Positions 26,011-34,343 of a stretch of 64,000 nucleotides of DNA are shown one piece after another. This DNA is from an uncultured Pseudohongiella sp. (lineage in GTDB: Bacteria > Pseudomonadota > Gammaproteobacteria > Pseudomonadales > Pseudohongiellaceae). The stretch covers positions 992,001 through 1,056,000 of the forward strand of contig OX638323.1 of the NCBI GenBank assembly GCA_951812715.1, given 5' to 3'. Under the pieces are notes generated by a model. The model saw only the letters and a list, made by a program, of their open reading frames with translations. It was not told where the DNA came from and ran no database searches. Each line of letters begins with the position of its first letter. Positions within the stretch are counted from its first letter, which is position 1. The position numbers and the translations under genes were made by a program.

Positions 26011-28134
26011 TTGCGCTCCGCGACCTCCAATCTGATACCGGCACTGTCGGCGGGGTCCACTTCCGGGCTGGGCTTGCTGGTCAGCCATATTGCCTTTGCG
26101 AGTTTCGTCTTTTCGGGATCCTTGCAGCCCTGGTCCTCCCAGGGCGTTGGCCTGATACTGTTCGGCGCCTTCGCGGGGTGTCTGATCGTTGCTTTGACCG
26201 GGGGCTTTCGCGGCGCAATCGCGGGACTGTCGCCAGCTCTTGTCATCGTGATGGCCGATATCGGATCGACGATCGATGCCGAGGGGCAAACGCTTTTCGT
26301 TACCACCGTCGTGGTGCTGGCAACCGGCGTGATCTGCGCGGCCGCGCTCTGCTACCTCATAGGAAGCTTTCGCCTGGCAAACCTGGTTCGTTTCATTCCC
26401 TATCCGGTCGCCAGCGGTTTCGTTGCCGGAATCGGCGGTGCCGTATTGCTGGGCGCCATTGAATCGGCAGGCGTGGAATTGGGCTGGCGGACCCTGGCTG
26501 AAGTCTTTGAACCTTCCCACTTGCTGCTTTGGATACCCGGAGCGCTATATGGACTTGGCCTGTATTTTGCCACGCGGCGATGGCGCAATCCCCTGATCCT
26601 GCCTCTCAGCGTGGTGATTGCGATTGGCGGCTGCCACGCTGTCTTCGCGGCGGTGGGCATGAGCGGCGGCGAAGCAAGAGCCGCCGGCCTGTTGTTGGCC
26701 GGTACCGCGGAAGGAACCTTGTGGCCCGCCATCGCCCCAATTGATCTTGCATTGACGGACTGGTCCGCAATGCAGGGCCAGATACCCAATCTGCTGGTGC
26801 TGGTCATCGTCGCATTGATCTGCGTGGTCATGAGTCTCGCGGGACTGGAAGTGGCGCTGAATCAGGAACTGGAATGGGACCGGGAATTTCGGGCAGCGGG
26901 TGTCGCCAACGTGTTCAGCGGCCTGGGAGGCGGCACATTCGCCTGCATGATCGTTCCAGCTTCGTTTCGCAGCAAACTGTTCGGCGCCTCGACACGCCTG
27001 ACCGGCGTAACCTGCGCCCTGGTCATCGGAGCGGGACTGTTTTTCGGTGACGGCATGCTCGAATTCATACCCGTCGCGCTGATTTCCGGCATGCTGTTTT
27101 TCGCCGGCGCCGGGATGATCGAAGAGGGGCTGCTGCGGAGTCGAAAACGTTTGCCTGTGTCGGAATATGCGATCGTTCTTCTGATATTCGTGGTAATCGT
27201 TGCCTTCGGCCTGATCGAGGGCGTCAGCACCGGATTGCTCGCCACTATTGTGTTCTTTGCGCTGCGGCTGAGCCGCGTGGACCCGATCGCCAGCCGGTTC
27301 ACCGGACGCAGCCGGCGAAGCAGCAAGGTCCGCCCGCCTCCGGACCGGGCCATCCTGCTGGAAGGCGGGGAGCGAATACACGGCTACCGCCTGCGTGGAT
27401 ATCTGTTTTTCGGCAGCGCCTGGCCACTGGTCGCCAAGCTCAAGAAGTCGCTGGAAGCCCCGGACCCTCCCGTCAGCCTGATTATCGATATGGAAGCGGT
27501 TTCGGGCTTCGATTATTCGGCTATCAACGTGCTGGGAAGGTTCTTGCAGTCGGCCGTCGCCACCGGAGTGCAAGTCAGTTTGAGTTCGGCGCCACGGTCA
27601 TTGCAGTCGGGGCTCGAAAGCAATGTCCCGTCAGCAACGTACGCGCAAGTGGAATTTGAACCCAGCGAAGACAGGGCTCTGGGAGATTGCGAGGATTTTC
27701 TCATTGAAGCCTGGAAATCGGATGCCGCCGGCGCAGACGATAAACGAGCCTGGCTCCTGAGCCGCACCGCCGAAGAGCTTGACCGATTCCTGGAAAGACA
27801 GGTGCTGTTCGAGGAACTGATCGAGGAATTGGAGCCCTGGCTGGATGCGAGAAGTTTTGCGAAGGGAGACAAGCTGAAGGAATCGGGCGCGGACGAATTG
27901 CAGATTCTGCTGGAGGGCCGCGCTTCGGCATACGATTCGGCCGGCACGCGCCTGTGCCAATGCGGAACCGGAGATCTGGTCTCGCCCGCGCAACGCGTGG
28001 ACGCAAGAGCCGTATCTATCGTCGCCGACGAGTCAGGCAGGACTCTGGTGCTGGGGCAGGAAATTCGCCGCTGGCTCGAAGAGCACGAGACGGCGCTGGT
28101 GATGAAACTGTACCGATATCTCCTGGCTTCTTGA
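26011..28134 (+). CDS. SulP-family anion transporter with STAS and cNMP-binding-like C-terminal domains
   Basis: A 707-residue fusion with a TTG start right after the phosphatase stop. Residues about 10-430 form the SulP membrane core (LVRFIPYPVASGFVAGIGGA, and FSGLGGGTFACMIVPASF). Residues about 450-560 form a STAS domain (DPPVSLIIDMEAVSGFDYSA). Residues about 610-707 look like a CRP-type cyclic-nucleotide beta barrel (ARSFAKGDKLKESGADELQI, then LLEGRASAYD). No clear phosphate-binding cassette is visible, so nucleotide binding is doubtful. Transport of sulfate, bicarbonate or another anion is possible. The operon with a PP2C enzyme suggests control by phosphorylation. Confidence 0.82.
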   Translation: MRSATSNLIPALSAGSTSGLGLLVSHIAFASFVFSGSLQPWSSQGVGLILFGAFAGCLIVALTGGFRGAIAGLSPALVIVMADIGSTIDAEGQTLFVTTVVVLATGVICAAALCYLIGSFRLANLVRFIPYPVASGFVAGIGGAVLLGAIESAGVELGWRTLAEVFEPSHLLLWIPGALYGLGLYFATRRWRNPLILPLSVVIAIGGCHAVFAAVGMSGGEARAAGLLLAGTAEGTLWPAIAPIDLALTDWSAMQGQIPNLLVLVIVALICVVMSLAGLEVALNQELEWDREFRAAGVANVFSGLGGGTFACMIVPASFRSKLFGASTRLTGVTCALVIGAGLFFGDGMLEFIPVALISGMLFFAGAGMIEEGLLRSRKRLPVSEYAIVLLIFVVIVAFGLIEGVSTGLLATIVFFALRLSRVDPIASRFTGRSRRSSKVRPPPDRAILLEGGERIHGYRLRGYLFFGSAWPLVAKLKKSLEAPDPPVSLIIDMEAVSGFDYSAINVLGRFLQSAVATGVQVSLSSAPRSLQSGLESNVPSATYAQVEFEPSEDRALGDCEDFLIEAWKSDAAGADDKRAWLLSRTAEELDRFLERQVLFEELIEELEPWLDARSFAKGDKLKESGADELQILLEGRASAYDSAGTRLCQCGTGDLVSPAQRVDARAVSIVADESGRTLVLGQEIRRWLEEHETALVMKLYRYLLAS

Positions 28135-28139
28135 TACGC

Positions 28140-29384
28140 TCATTGCCACAAAGCCGAGACTGGAACCGCCCAAAGGTTCTTGTCGAAAGGGATTGTCTGG
28201 TTTCCGCGATAAAGGACAACTCCGCAGACAAAATCCCCGCCCGCGAGGCTATGGAGTTCTCGAAGACCGTTGAAATCCGCTGCGGTAACCGCATCACGGC
28301 CCTTGACCTCGATTGCCGAGATTTTTCCGCCTGGATCTTCGAGCACGAAATCGACTTCCTTGCCGTAGCTCGTTCTGAAGTGATGCAGCCTCGCGTAGGG
28401 GTCGAATACGGTCAATTGCTTGGCGAGCTCCGAAGCAACGAAATTCTCCATTACCTGACCGAAGACATGAGGTTCATGCACTGCGGCATGGCCGGGGTCG
28501 ATGTTCAGCAAATGACACAGAAGTGAAGTATCGACGAGATAACACTTGGGCGCTTTGACCAGACGCTTGCCGACGTTTCGGAACCAGGGTGTTACATCCA
28601 GCGTGAGAAATATCATTTGCAGCAAAATACGATAGTTTTTCGCGGTTACCGCGTTTAGCCCGAGCGACCGTGCAATATCGGCTTCGTTCACCAGTCCGCC
28701 GGCCCGCCCGGCAAGCAACTTGAGCAGGTTCGGCAATACGCCAAGTTTGGCGATTTTCGCAATCTGTCTCACATCCCGTTGCAAAATCGTCGAAACATAG
28801 TCTTCAAACCATTTTCGGCGCTCGGATTGACCCTTATGCGAAATCTCCGGGAAGGTCGCCTTGACTATCATGTCGGTAAGTCGATGCTTGCTCCGCAAGG
28901 GGCCTGGAATGAAGCGGTTCTCCGACAGGCGTGACAGAAAGTCGCCCTCCCCCGCGGAAATCTCCAGCGCCGACAAGGGATAAAGCGTGAAAACACCAAT
29001 CCGTCCCACTAACGCGTCGGCGAGTTTAGGCAAAGCCAGGATGCTCGATGAGCCGGTAAGCAAGTACCTGCCGTTGGCGGATGCCGGATTCTCGTAGCGT
29101 GCTTCGTCTATCAATAGCTTGAACGTTCGGAACAATCCCGGCGCCATCTGCACTTCGTCGAGCACAAGAGGGCCATCCCAGGCCTGGAGAAAGCTTTGGG
29201 GATTGGCTTCGGCCGCGCCGAGCATGCCGGCCTCGTCGAAAGTCACATAATCCGCGGGCCAGTCGTTTTTCGCCAGCCGCAGGACCAATGTGCTTTTGCC
29301 GGCCTGCCGCGGGCCTGCCACATAGACGGCCGGAGTGTCCTGCAACGCCGCAAGAACAGCTTTGCTCAATCTGCGTGGAATCAT
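28140..29384 (-). CDS. AAA-type ATPase with DUF4143 domain
   Basis: A 414-residue protein starting MIPRRLSKAVLAALQDTPAV (ATG 29384 with GGAACG before it; a TTG start nine codons upstream is weaker). Walker A is GPRQAGKST, Walker B is GPLVLDEVQMAP, and LLTGSSSILAL is the sensor. The DUF4143 part follows, ending in a PD-(D/E)XK-like stretch (SYGKEVDFVLEDPGGKISAI, then EVKG). The family is widespread, often transferred, with unclear function; toxin-antitoxin or defence roles have been suggested. It converges on the SulP gene with 5 bases between. A palindrome precedes the start. Confidence 0.88.
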   Translation of the reverse strand: MIPRRLSKAVLAALQDTPAVYVAGPRQAGKSTLVLRLAKNDWPADYVTFDEAGMLGAAEANPQSFLQAWDGPLVLDEVQMAPGLFRTFKLLIDEARYENPASANGRYLLTGSSSILALPKLADALVGRIGVFTLYPLSALEISAGEGDFLSRLSENRFIPGPLRSKHRLTDMIVKATFPEISHKGQSERRKWFEDYVSTILQRDVRQIAKIAKLGVLPNLLKLLAGRAGGLVNEADIARSLGLNAVTAKNYRILLQMIFLTLDVTPWFRNVGKRLVKAPKCYLVDTSLLCHLLNIDPGHAAVHEPHVFGQVMENFVASELAKQLTVFDPYARLHHFRTSYGKEVDFVLEDPGGKISAIEVKGRDAVTAADFNGLRELHSLAGGDFVCGVVLYRGNQTIPFDKNLWAVPVSALWQ

Positions 29385-29409
29385 CGTTCCAACCACTGAT
29401 GTTTCGTGC

Positions 29410-29434
29410 AAATATAAAAGTAAACTTTATATTT
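29410..29434. promoter_or_regulatory. Palindromic operator-like site upstream of the DUF4143 ATPase
   Basis: AAATATAAA (29410-29418) and TTTATATTT (29426-29434) are a perfect 9-bp inverted repeat around a 7-base centre, itself nearly symmetric. It lies 26 bases upstream of the ATG in an AT-rich stretch. It could bind a dimeric regulator or overlap the promoter. Confidence 0.45.
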
Positions 29435-29547
29435 TCGAAAGGCAAGTTTTATTTTTGTCGAGACAAATCTTGCGACCGAGGACAGGATGACGGGGACAGC
29501 GTTAGCCCGTATATTGCATGAGTGAGGCGGGTGACGTTTCGATTCGA

Positions 29548-29912
29548 GAGCCTTGTCCAATGAGACATGAGCCTGAAGCGAGAGCCTTGTCCAACGAGAC
29601 ATGAGCCTGTAGCGTGGTTTCTGGGATCATCGGAGGATGATCGTGACACTACAGACAGAACGGGTTCGTACGCTGAAGGATGCGCGTGCGTTTCCGACGG
29701 GCAGTCAGGCGCTGAATTTCAATGGTGTGGACCGTCAGGCCAGCTGCGATCTGGTACGCCGCACACTGGTCCGTCTCAACCATGATCGGCTGGGCAAAAG
29801 GGATACGAGCCTGGTCAAGCGCTTCCTGGAGAAGATCACGGATTTTTCGCGGGAGCGGGTGACGCGCCTGATCGCTCGGGTACCGAACAACAGGCCGGAT
29901 CGAACAGACTGA
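29548..29912 (+). mobile_element. Truncated, diverged copy of the 17.5-19.2 kb insertion sequence
   Basis: It begins with the same end structure (two copies of CCAAYGAGACATGAGCCTG), followed by the same leader and about 75 related transposase codons from ATG 29637 (MIVTLQTERVRTLKDARAFP). After RVTRLIARVPNNRP the match ends and a stop follows, so about 80% of the transposase and the other IS end are gone. The next 198 bases (29913-30110) hold an imperfect inverted repeat (TTCCCAA near 29990, TTGGGAA near 30052) and no gene. Confidence 0.85.
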
Positions 29913-30110
29913 TCTGCGTCGCGCGCTTCTGTCGCATGATGCCCCCGGCGTTTTGTTGTGTGATTGTATCGCTTGTCAACCAACGTAAAAATTCCCAAAA
30001 CGCCGATTTCTTACCACCGCCTTCAGAGCATTTCAGAAAAAAATCAAATAGTTGGGAATTTACGGACAGGAACTAACTTGCCGTGGCCGTTCCGCTTTCC
30101 CTGCAATTCT

Positions 30111-31130
30111 TCAGGGGCCGACGCGAGCGGCGAAGCGAACTGGCATGAGGATGTGATCTTCGATGAGATCGTAGAGCCGGCCGAGATGGCCGCGGCGGGT
30201 GGGGCCCGGATTGCTGTCGGAAGTAGCGACTACCACTAGATCGAGTTCCTCGACCACGAAGATTAGCTGGCCGCCATAGCCCCAGGCCACCGGCACTTGC
30301 ATGCCGGCGAGATCGCGCAGCCACCAGCCGTAGCCGTAGAAGCGGCCCTGACCGCGAGGCGAACGCGCCCGGGGCTGATGTGAGGCGGCAACCCATTCTT
30401 CCGGCACGATCTGGGTGTCGCCGTGCTTGCCCCCGTTCAAATACATGACGCCGAAGCTGAGCATCTGCCGCGGCGTCATTTCCATGTCATTGCCGCCGAA
30501 GTAAATGCCCTGGGGATCCCGCGACCAGTAAGATATTGAATAACCCATGGGGCCGGTCAGGTACTTTTGCGCGAATTGCCTGGTATCCATGCCCGTCGCG
30601 CGGGTCAGGATCGCCGACAGCAAGTGTGTGCTGCCGGTGCTATACAGCATATTGGTTCCAGGCCGGGTCACCAGCGGCTGATCGATGGCGAACTTGATCC
30701 AGTCCCGGCTTGCGACCCAGCGGCCGTAATTGCGATTGCTTGTGGTTTCCAGGCCCGACTGCATGGTCAGCAGGTTCCCCACGGTGATCGAGTGTTTTTC
30801 GTTGTTTTGGTCGTCTTCGAGATACTCGGGAAAGAACTCCGCCAGAGTGCTGTCCACGGATTCAATGAAACCCTCTTCAATGGCGATTCCCACCAGCGCC
30901 GAGATAACGCTCTTGGATGCGGATTTCATGTTCGCCGCCTGGGTTGGCTTGGCGCCGTTGTAGTATTTCTCGAAGACAAGCTCGCCGCCATGCTGGATGA
31001 GCAGGCTGTGCAGGCGCGGAAGCTGCTGGGCGACGCTGTCGGCGGAAGCGAAGTCGAGTTGCTGGGCCGCCAGTGGAGCAGCGAACAGGAACAACAGGGG
31101 AAGCAGCAGAAAGCGCACGATCCTTGTCAT
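30111..31130 (-). CDS. Exported serine hydrolase, class C beta-lactamase family
   Basis: A 339-residue protein with ATG 31130 and a signal peptide (MTRIVRFLLLPLLFLFAAPL, cleavage near AAQQ). The active-site motif SxxK is SASK in NMKSASKSVISALVGIA; the second motif Y-x-S/N is YST in TNMLYSTGSTHLL. The C-terminal part has GRFYGYGWW and AWGYGGQLIFVVEELDLVVV. Relatives include esterases, D-aminopeptidases and beta-lactamases, so the substrate is open. The frame is open 41 codons upstream over the DsbD end, but the signal peptide fixes the start. It begins 28 bases after dsbD and is probably co-transcribed. Confidence 0.87.
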   Translation of the reverse strand: MTRIVRFLLLPLLFLFAAPLAAQQLDFASADSVAQQLPRLHSLLIQHGGELVFEKYYNGAKPTQAANMKSASKSVISALVGIAIEEGFIESVDSTLAEFFPEYLEDDQNNEKHSITVGNLLTMQSGLETTSNRNYGRWVASRDWIKFAIDQPLVTRPGTNMLYSTGSTHLLSAILTRATGMDTRQFAQKYLTGPMGYSISYWSRDPQGIYFGGNDMEMTPRQMLSFGVMYLNGGKHGDTQIVPEEWVAASHQPRARSPRGQGRFYGYGWWLRDLAGMQVPVAWGYGGQLIFVVEELDLVVVATSDSNPGPTRRGHLGRLYDLIEDHILMPVRFAARVGP

Positions 31131-31158
31131 CTCTACCGCCTGCCGTTGCCCGCTATCG

Positions 31159-34080
31159 TCAAATCGCGCTGAAAGCGTCGTCGAGGATCGCCGGCGTAAG
31201 GATTTGTGGAAGAATTTCCGGTTCACCAGCCGGGTCGCCCGGATACAGTACATACAAGGGCACCGAAGGCCGCCGGAATTCTTCCAGCACGGCGGTGATT
31301 TCAGGGTCCTCGTTGGTCCAGTCGCCTTTCATGTAGACGATGTTGTTATCTTCCATCGACTGTTTTACGCGCTCGGTGCCCAGGCTGCTCTGTTCGTTGA
31401 CCAGACAGGTGATGCACCAGTCCGCGGTCATGTTAACGAACACCGGGGTGCCGCCGGCGCGCAATTGCTCCAACCGGGCGCTGCTGAACGGTTCGTAATT
31501 TGCTCCGGCCTGCTGGACGAGATTCGTATCCGCCTGGGCCATGGTCCGCAGGAATGGCGTCTGCATAAGATATCCCGCCAGCAACAGGGTGGCGATGCCA
31601 ACCGCGAAATTGACCGTGCGCATGATCGGTCCCACCACATGGCGCCGCTGATACAGCCAGGCCGAAAGCGCCAGCAAGATGCATACGCCAAGCACCAGCG
31701 ACATGCCCATGACACCGACCTGATTGCCGAGCACCCACAGGAAGAAGGCGGCGGAAGCATAAAGCGGGAACGCCATGAATTGCTTGAAAGTGTTCATCCA
31801 CGCGCCGGGCCGCGGCAGGTAGCTGGTCAGCGCGGGAGCGAAGGAAAGCACCAGAATCGGCAGCGCCATGCCCAGGCCCAGCGACAGGAACACCAGCATC
31901 GCCACGATCCAGGGCTGGGTCAGGGCGAAGCCGAGCGCCGGGCCCATGAAAGGCGCGGTGCAAGGCGTAGCGACGATGGTCGCCAGCACCCCGGTGAAGA
32001 ACGAGCCTTTGTAACCTTTCTGGGTGGTCAGACTGTTGCCGACACCCATTAATCCAGTGCCGATCTCGAACACGCCGGACAGGCTCAGACCGAGAGTGAA
32101 GAAGATGTAGACGATGAAGGCGAGAAACCAGGGTTGCTGGAACTGAAAGGCCCAGCCGACTTGCTCGCCCGCCGCGCGCAGAGCGATCAGCGCCGAAGCG
32201 AGCAATACGAAGGAAAACAATATGCCGCCGGTGTAGGCCAGGCCCTCGTTGCGCTGATGCCGGGCAGTCTCACCCGATGCGGCGACGAAGCTCAGCGCTT
32301 TCAGCGACAGCACCGGGAACACGCAAGGCATCAGGTTGAGAATCATGCCGCCAAGCAGGGCGAACAGCATGTACAGCGGTAGACCGCCGAGACCGCTGTC
32401 GCCGCCCCCGCTAATATTGGCCGCCACTGGCGTCAGCGTCGCCGCGCTAGCGATGCCGGCGGGATTGGCGAATTCGTATGCAGTGCGTTCGCCGGCGGCG
32501 TTTTCGAGCACCAGGGCGCCATAGACCGATTCAAGATCGTCGAGCATGCGGCGCGGCTGCTGGTGGGTAATCTGCAACAATTGCGCTTGCACCGACACAT
32601 CGCGCAGCGGTCCCGGCTTGATTACCCGGCGTTGTTCGGGGAAGAACCAGGCATCGGTATATTCGCCGAAATTCAGGGTGGGCGACTCGAATGCCAGACT
32701 GACGCGGTCACCCGCCACCGCGAGCAGGGGTCGTATGTCGTGCTCCGCGATTGGCAGTTGCGCGCGAGCGCCGGCGAACAAAGCGGCATTGTCCTCATCG
32801 ATCCGCGGGGCTTCACCCACCGGCAGCGTAATGCTCAAGCGCTGCTCTCCGGGAATGCAGATCAGATCGCAGACGTTCCAATAGGCCAGGGTGGAAAGTT
32901 CGACGGAATCGCCTTGGTAGTCCGCCGGAACCGTGACCGCGACAGGATGCAGCACCTCTTGTTCGTAGCCGAAATTGACCAGATCGGTGTCGTAGAACGG
33001 CAGCCAGGACGGCGCCGGGAATTGCAGTTCGCCGATTTGCGTACCGGGCGGCGCTGTCCATTCATTCACGCTGGTAGGCTCGCCGCTGTCGCCGCCCATT
33101 TTCCAATAGGTGTGCCAATGTTCAGCGGGACCGAGGCGCAGGCCGAGCCAGGCAGTCTCGCCGGGGACAATGTGTTCCGTTTCCGCGATCAGTTCGACCT
33201 CGATGCTGTGGTCCCAGGCAACGCTGGTCAAGGCCGGCCGCAGATCGTAGCCATGCCAGGCGCCGTCCTCGTCGATCCAGGCGAGCACGCCATCGAGTTC
33301 GGTCATGTCGGCGGGATAACGACCGTGCTGTTCGGTAGATATCTGGATGCGCGAATCTTCCAGAATCACCCGCCGGTACGGCGCATATTTCATGACGCGC
33401 TCGCGAGTGGGGAAGAACCAGGCTTCGTCGGCGTCGGCGAAGCGCGCATCGGGCGCCTGCACCATGACATTGACCTTGCCGTCATGGTGGTTGAATTGCG
33501 CGACTAGTTCGTGTTGATCCAGAGGAACCGGCGTGTTCGCCCGGGCGTCGGCAAAGCCCTGGCGCCAGCGCTCATCGATTTCGAGCGAATCCGTCACCGG
33601 CAGGGAAATGCCGAAGCGCGCGCTGCCGGGGATGCAGATGACCTCGCAGACCTGCCAGTCGATGGTGGTTTCGGCCGCGAAGGTAGCGGCCTGGAAATCC
33701 GCCGGAATCGATACCGGCAACGGCAACAGCACTTCGTGGCCATAGGTGAAGGTCACCAGGCCGGAATCGAGAAACGGCGTCCATTCGGGAATCGGCCAGG
33801 CGATTTCGCCGATGTGGTCAGCGGACATGCCCGCCGGCAATTGCCACTCGCTGGTACTGGTCGCTTCGCCGCTGTCGCCGCCGAACTTCCAGTAAGTGTG
33901 CCAGTTGTCGGCGGGATCGAGGCGGATGGCAAGCCACAAGGTCTCGCCCGGGACCGCGTTGGTCGTCTCGGCTATGAGTTCAACTTCGATCTGCTCGGTG
34001 CTATGCACCTGGGCATTGAGGCCAAAGCCGGCAACACAACACAGAAGCAAAGCCGACAGCCGGGCCGGGAATTTCGACAT
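31159..34080 (-). CDS. DsbD/ScsB-type thiol:disulfide reductase with duplicated N-terminal domain
   Basis: It moves electrons from cytoplasmic thioredoxin across the membrane to periplasmic partners. The 973-residue protein has a signal peptide (SALLLCCVAGFGLNAQ) and then two similar periplasmic domains. The first has WHTYWKFGGDSGEATS and WQVCEVICIPGSARF; the second, about 270 residues later, has WHTYWKMGGDSGEPTS and WNVCDLICIPGEQRL. A membrane part of about eight helices follows, with LNLMPCVFPVLSLKAL and ATPCTAPFMGPALGF (the redox cysteines). The C-terminal thioredoxin domain has ADWCITCLVNE near residue 888. One N-terminal domain is usual, so the tandem copy is notable. Likely partners include the DsbC at 39 kb. 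Confidence 0.9.
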   Translation of the reverse strand: MSKFPARLSALLLCCVAGFGLNAQVHSTEQIEVELIAETTNAVPGETLWLAIRLDPADNWHTYWKFGGDSGEATSTSEWQLPAGMSADHIGEIAWPIPEWTPFLDSGLVTFTYGHEVLLPLPVSIPADFQAATFAAETTIDWQVCEVICIPGSARFGISLPVTDSLEIDERWRQGFADARANTPVPLDQHELVAQFNHHDGKVNVMVQAPDARFADADEAWFFPTRERVMKYAPYRRVILEDSRIQISTEQHGRYPADMTELDGVLAWIDEDGAWHGYDLRPALTSVAWDHSIEVELIAETEHIVPGETAWLGLRLGPAEHWHTYWKMGGDSGEPTSVNEWTAPPGTQIGELQFPAPSWLPFYDTDLVNFGYEQEVLHPVAVTVPADYQGDSVELSTLAYWNVCDLICIPGEQRLSITLPVGEAPRIDEDNAALFAGARAQLPIAEHDIRPLLAVAGDRVSLAFESPTLNFGEYTDAWFFPEQRRVIKPGPLRDVSVQAQLLQITHQQPRRMLDDLESVYGALVLENAAGERTAYEFANPAGIASAATLTPVAANISGGGDSGLGGLPLYMLFALLGGMILNLMPCVFPVLSLKALSFVAASGETARHQRNEGLAYTGGILFSFVLLASALIALRAAGEQVGWAFQFQQPWFLAFIVYIFFTLGLSLSGVFEIGTGLMGVGNSLTTQKGYKGSFFTGVLATIVATPCTAPFMGPALGFALTQPWIVAMLVFLSLGLGMALPILVLSFAPALTSYLPRPGAWMNTFKQFMAFPLYASAAFFLWVLGNQVGVMGMSLVLGVCILLALSAWLYQRRHVVGPIMRTVNFAVGIATLLLAGYLMQTPFLRTMAQADTNLVQQAGANYEPFSSARLEQLRAGGTPVFVNMTADWCITCLVNEQSSLGTERVKQSMEDNNIVYMKGDWTNEDPEITAVLEEFRRPSVPLYVLYPGDPAGEPEILPQILTPAILDDAFSAI

Positions 34081-34213
34081 GGCGTTAGTTCCGAATCGGT
34101 GGCGCGAGTCGCGTCAGGCGAATGTTACGCAAATCGCGCTAAAAATCTGTGGCAAAGGGTAACAGAAGCACTAGCCAAAATCGACGCGCGGGCGCGCCTG
34201 TCAAATCAATTCA

Positions 34214-34343
34214 GAAATGTCCCCTTTTCTCCAAAGTTCAAATGTCCCCCTCCGGCCTTGCGCGGAGGGAGCGTAGCGACCGGAGCGCCGGAATCGGGCA
34301 GCGCCCGGCTCCGCGGCCGCGGACTGCCGCTGGGGGCGAGTTC
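34214..34343. repeat. Intergenic hairpin-dense spacer with repeated AAATGTCCCC
   Basis: Two copies of AAATGTCCCC about 23 bases apart look like the end of an old insertion sequence. They are followed by CTCCG/CGGAG and GCGGC/GCCGC inverted repeats and GGCTCCGCGGCCG, the last also found before rplS near 40355. No gene is visible between dsbD and recJ. Confidence 0.4.
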
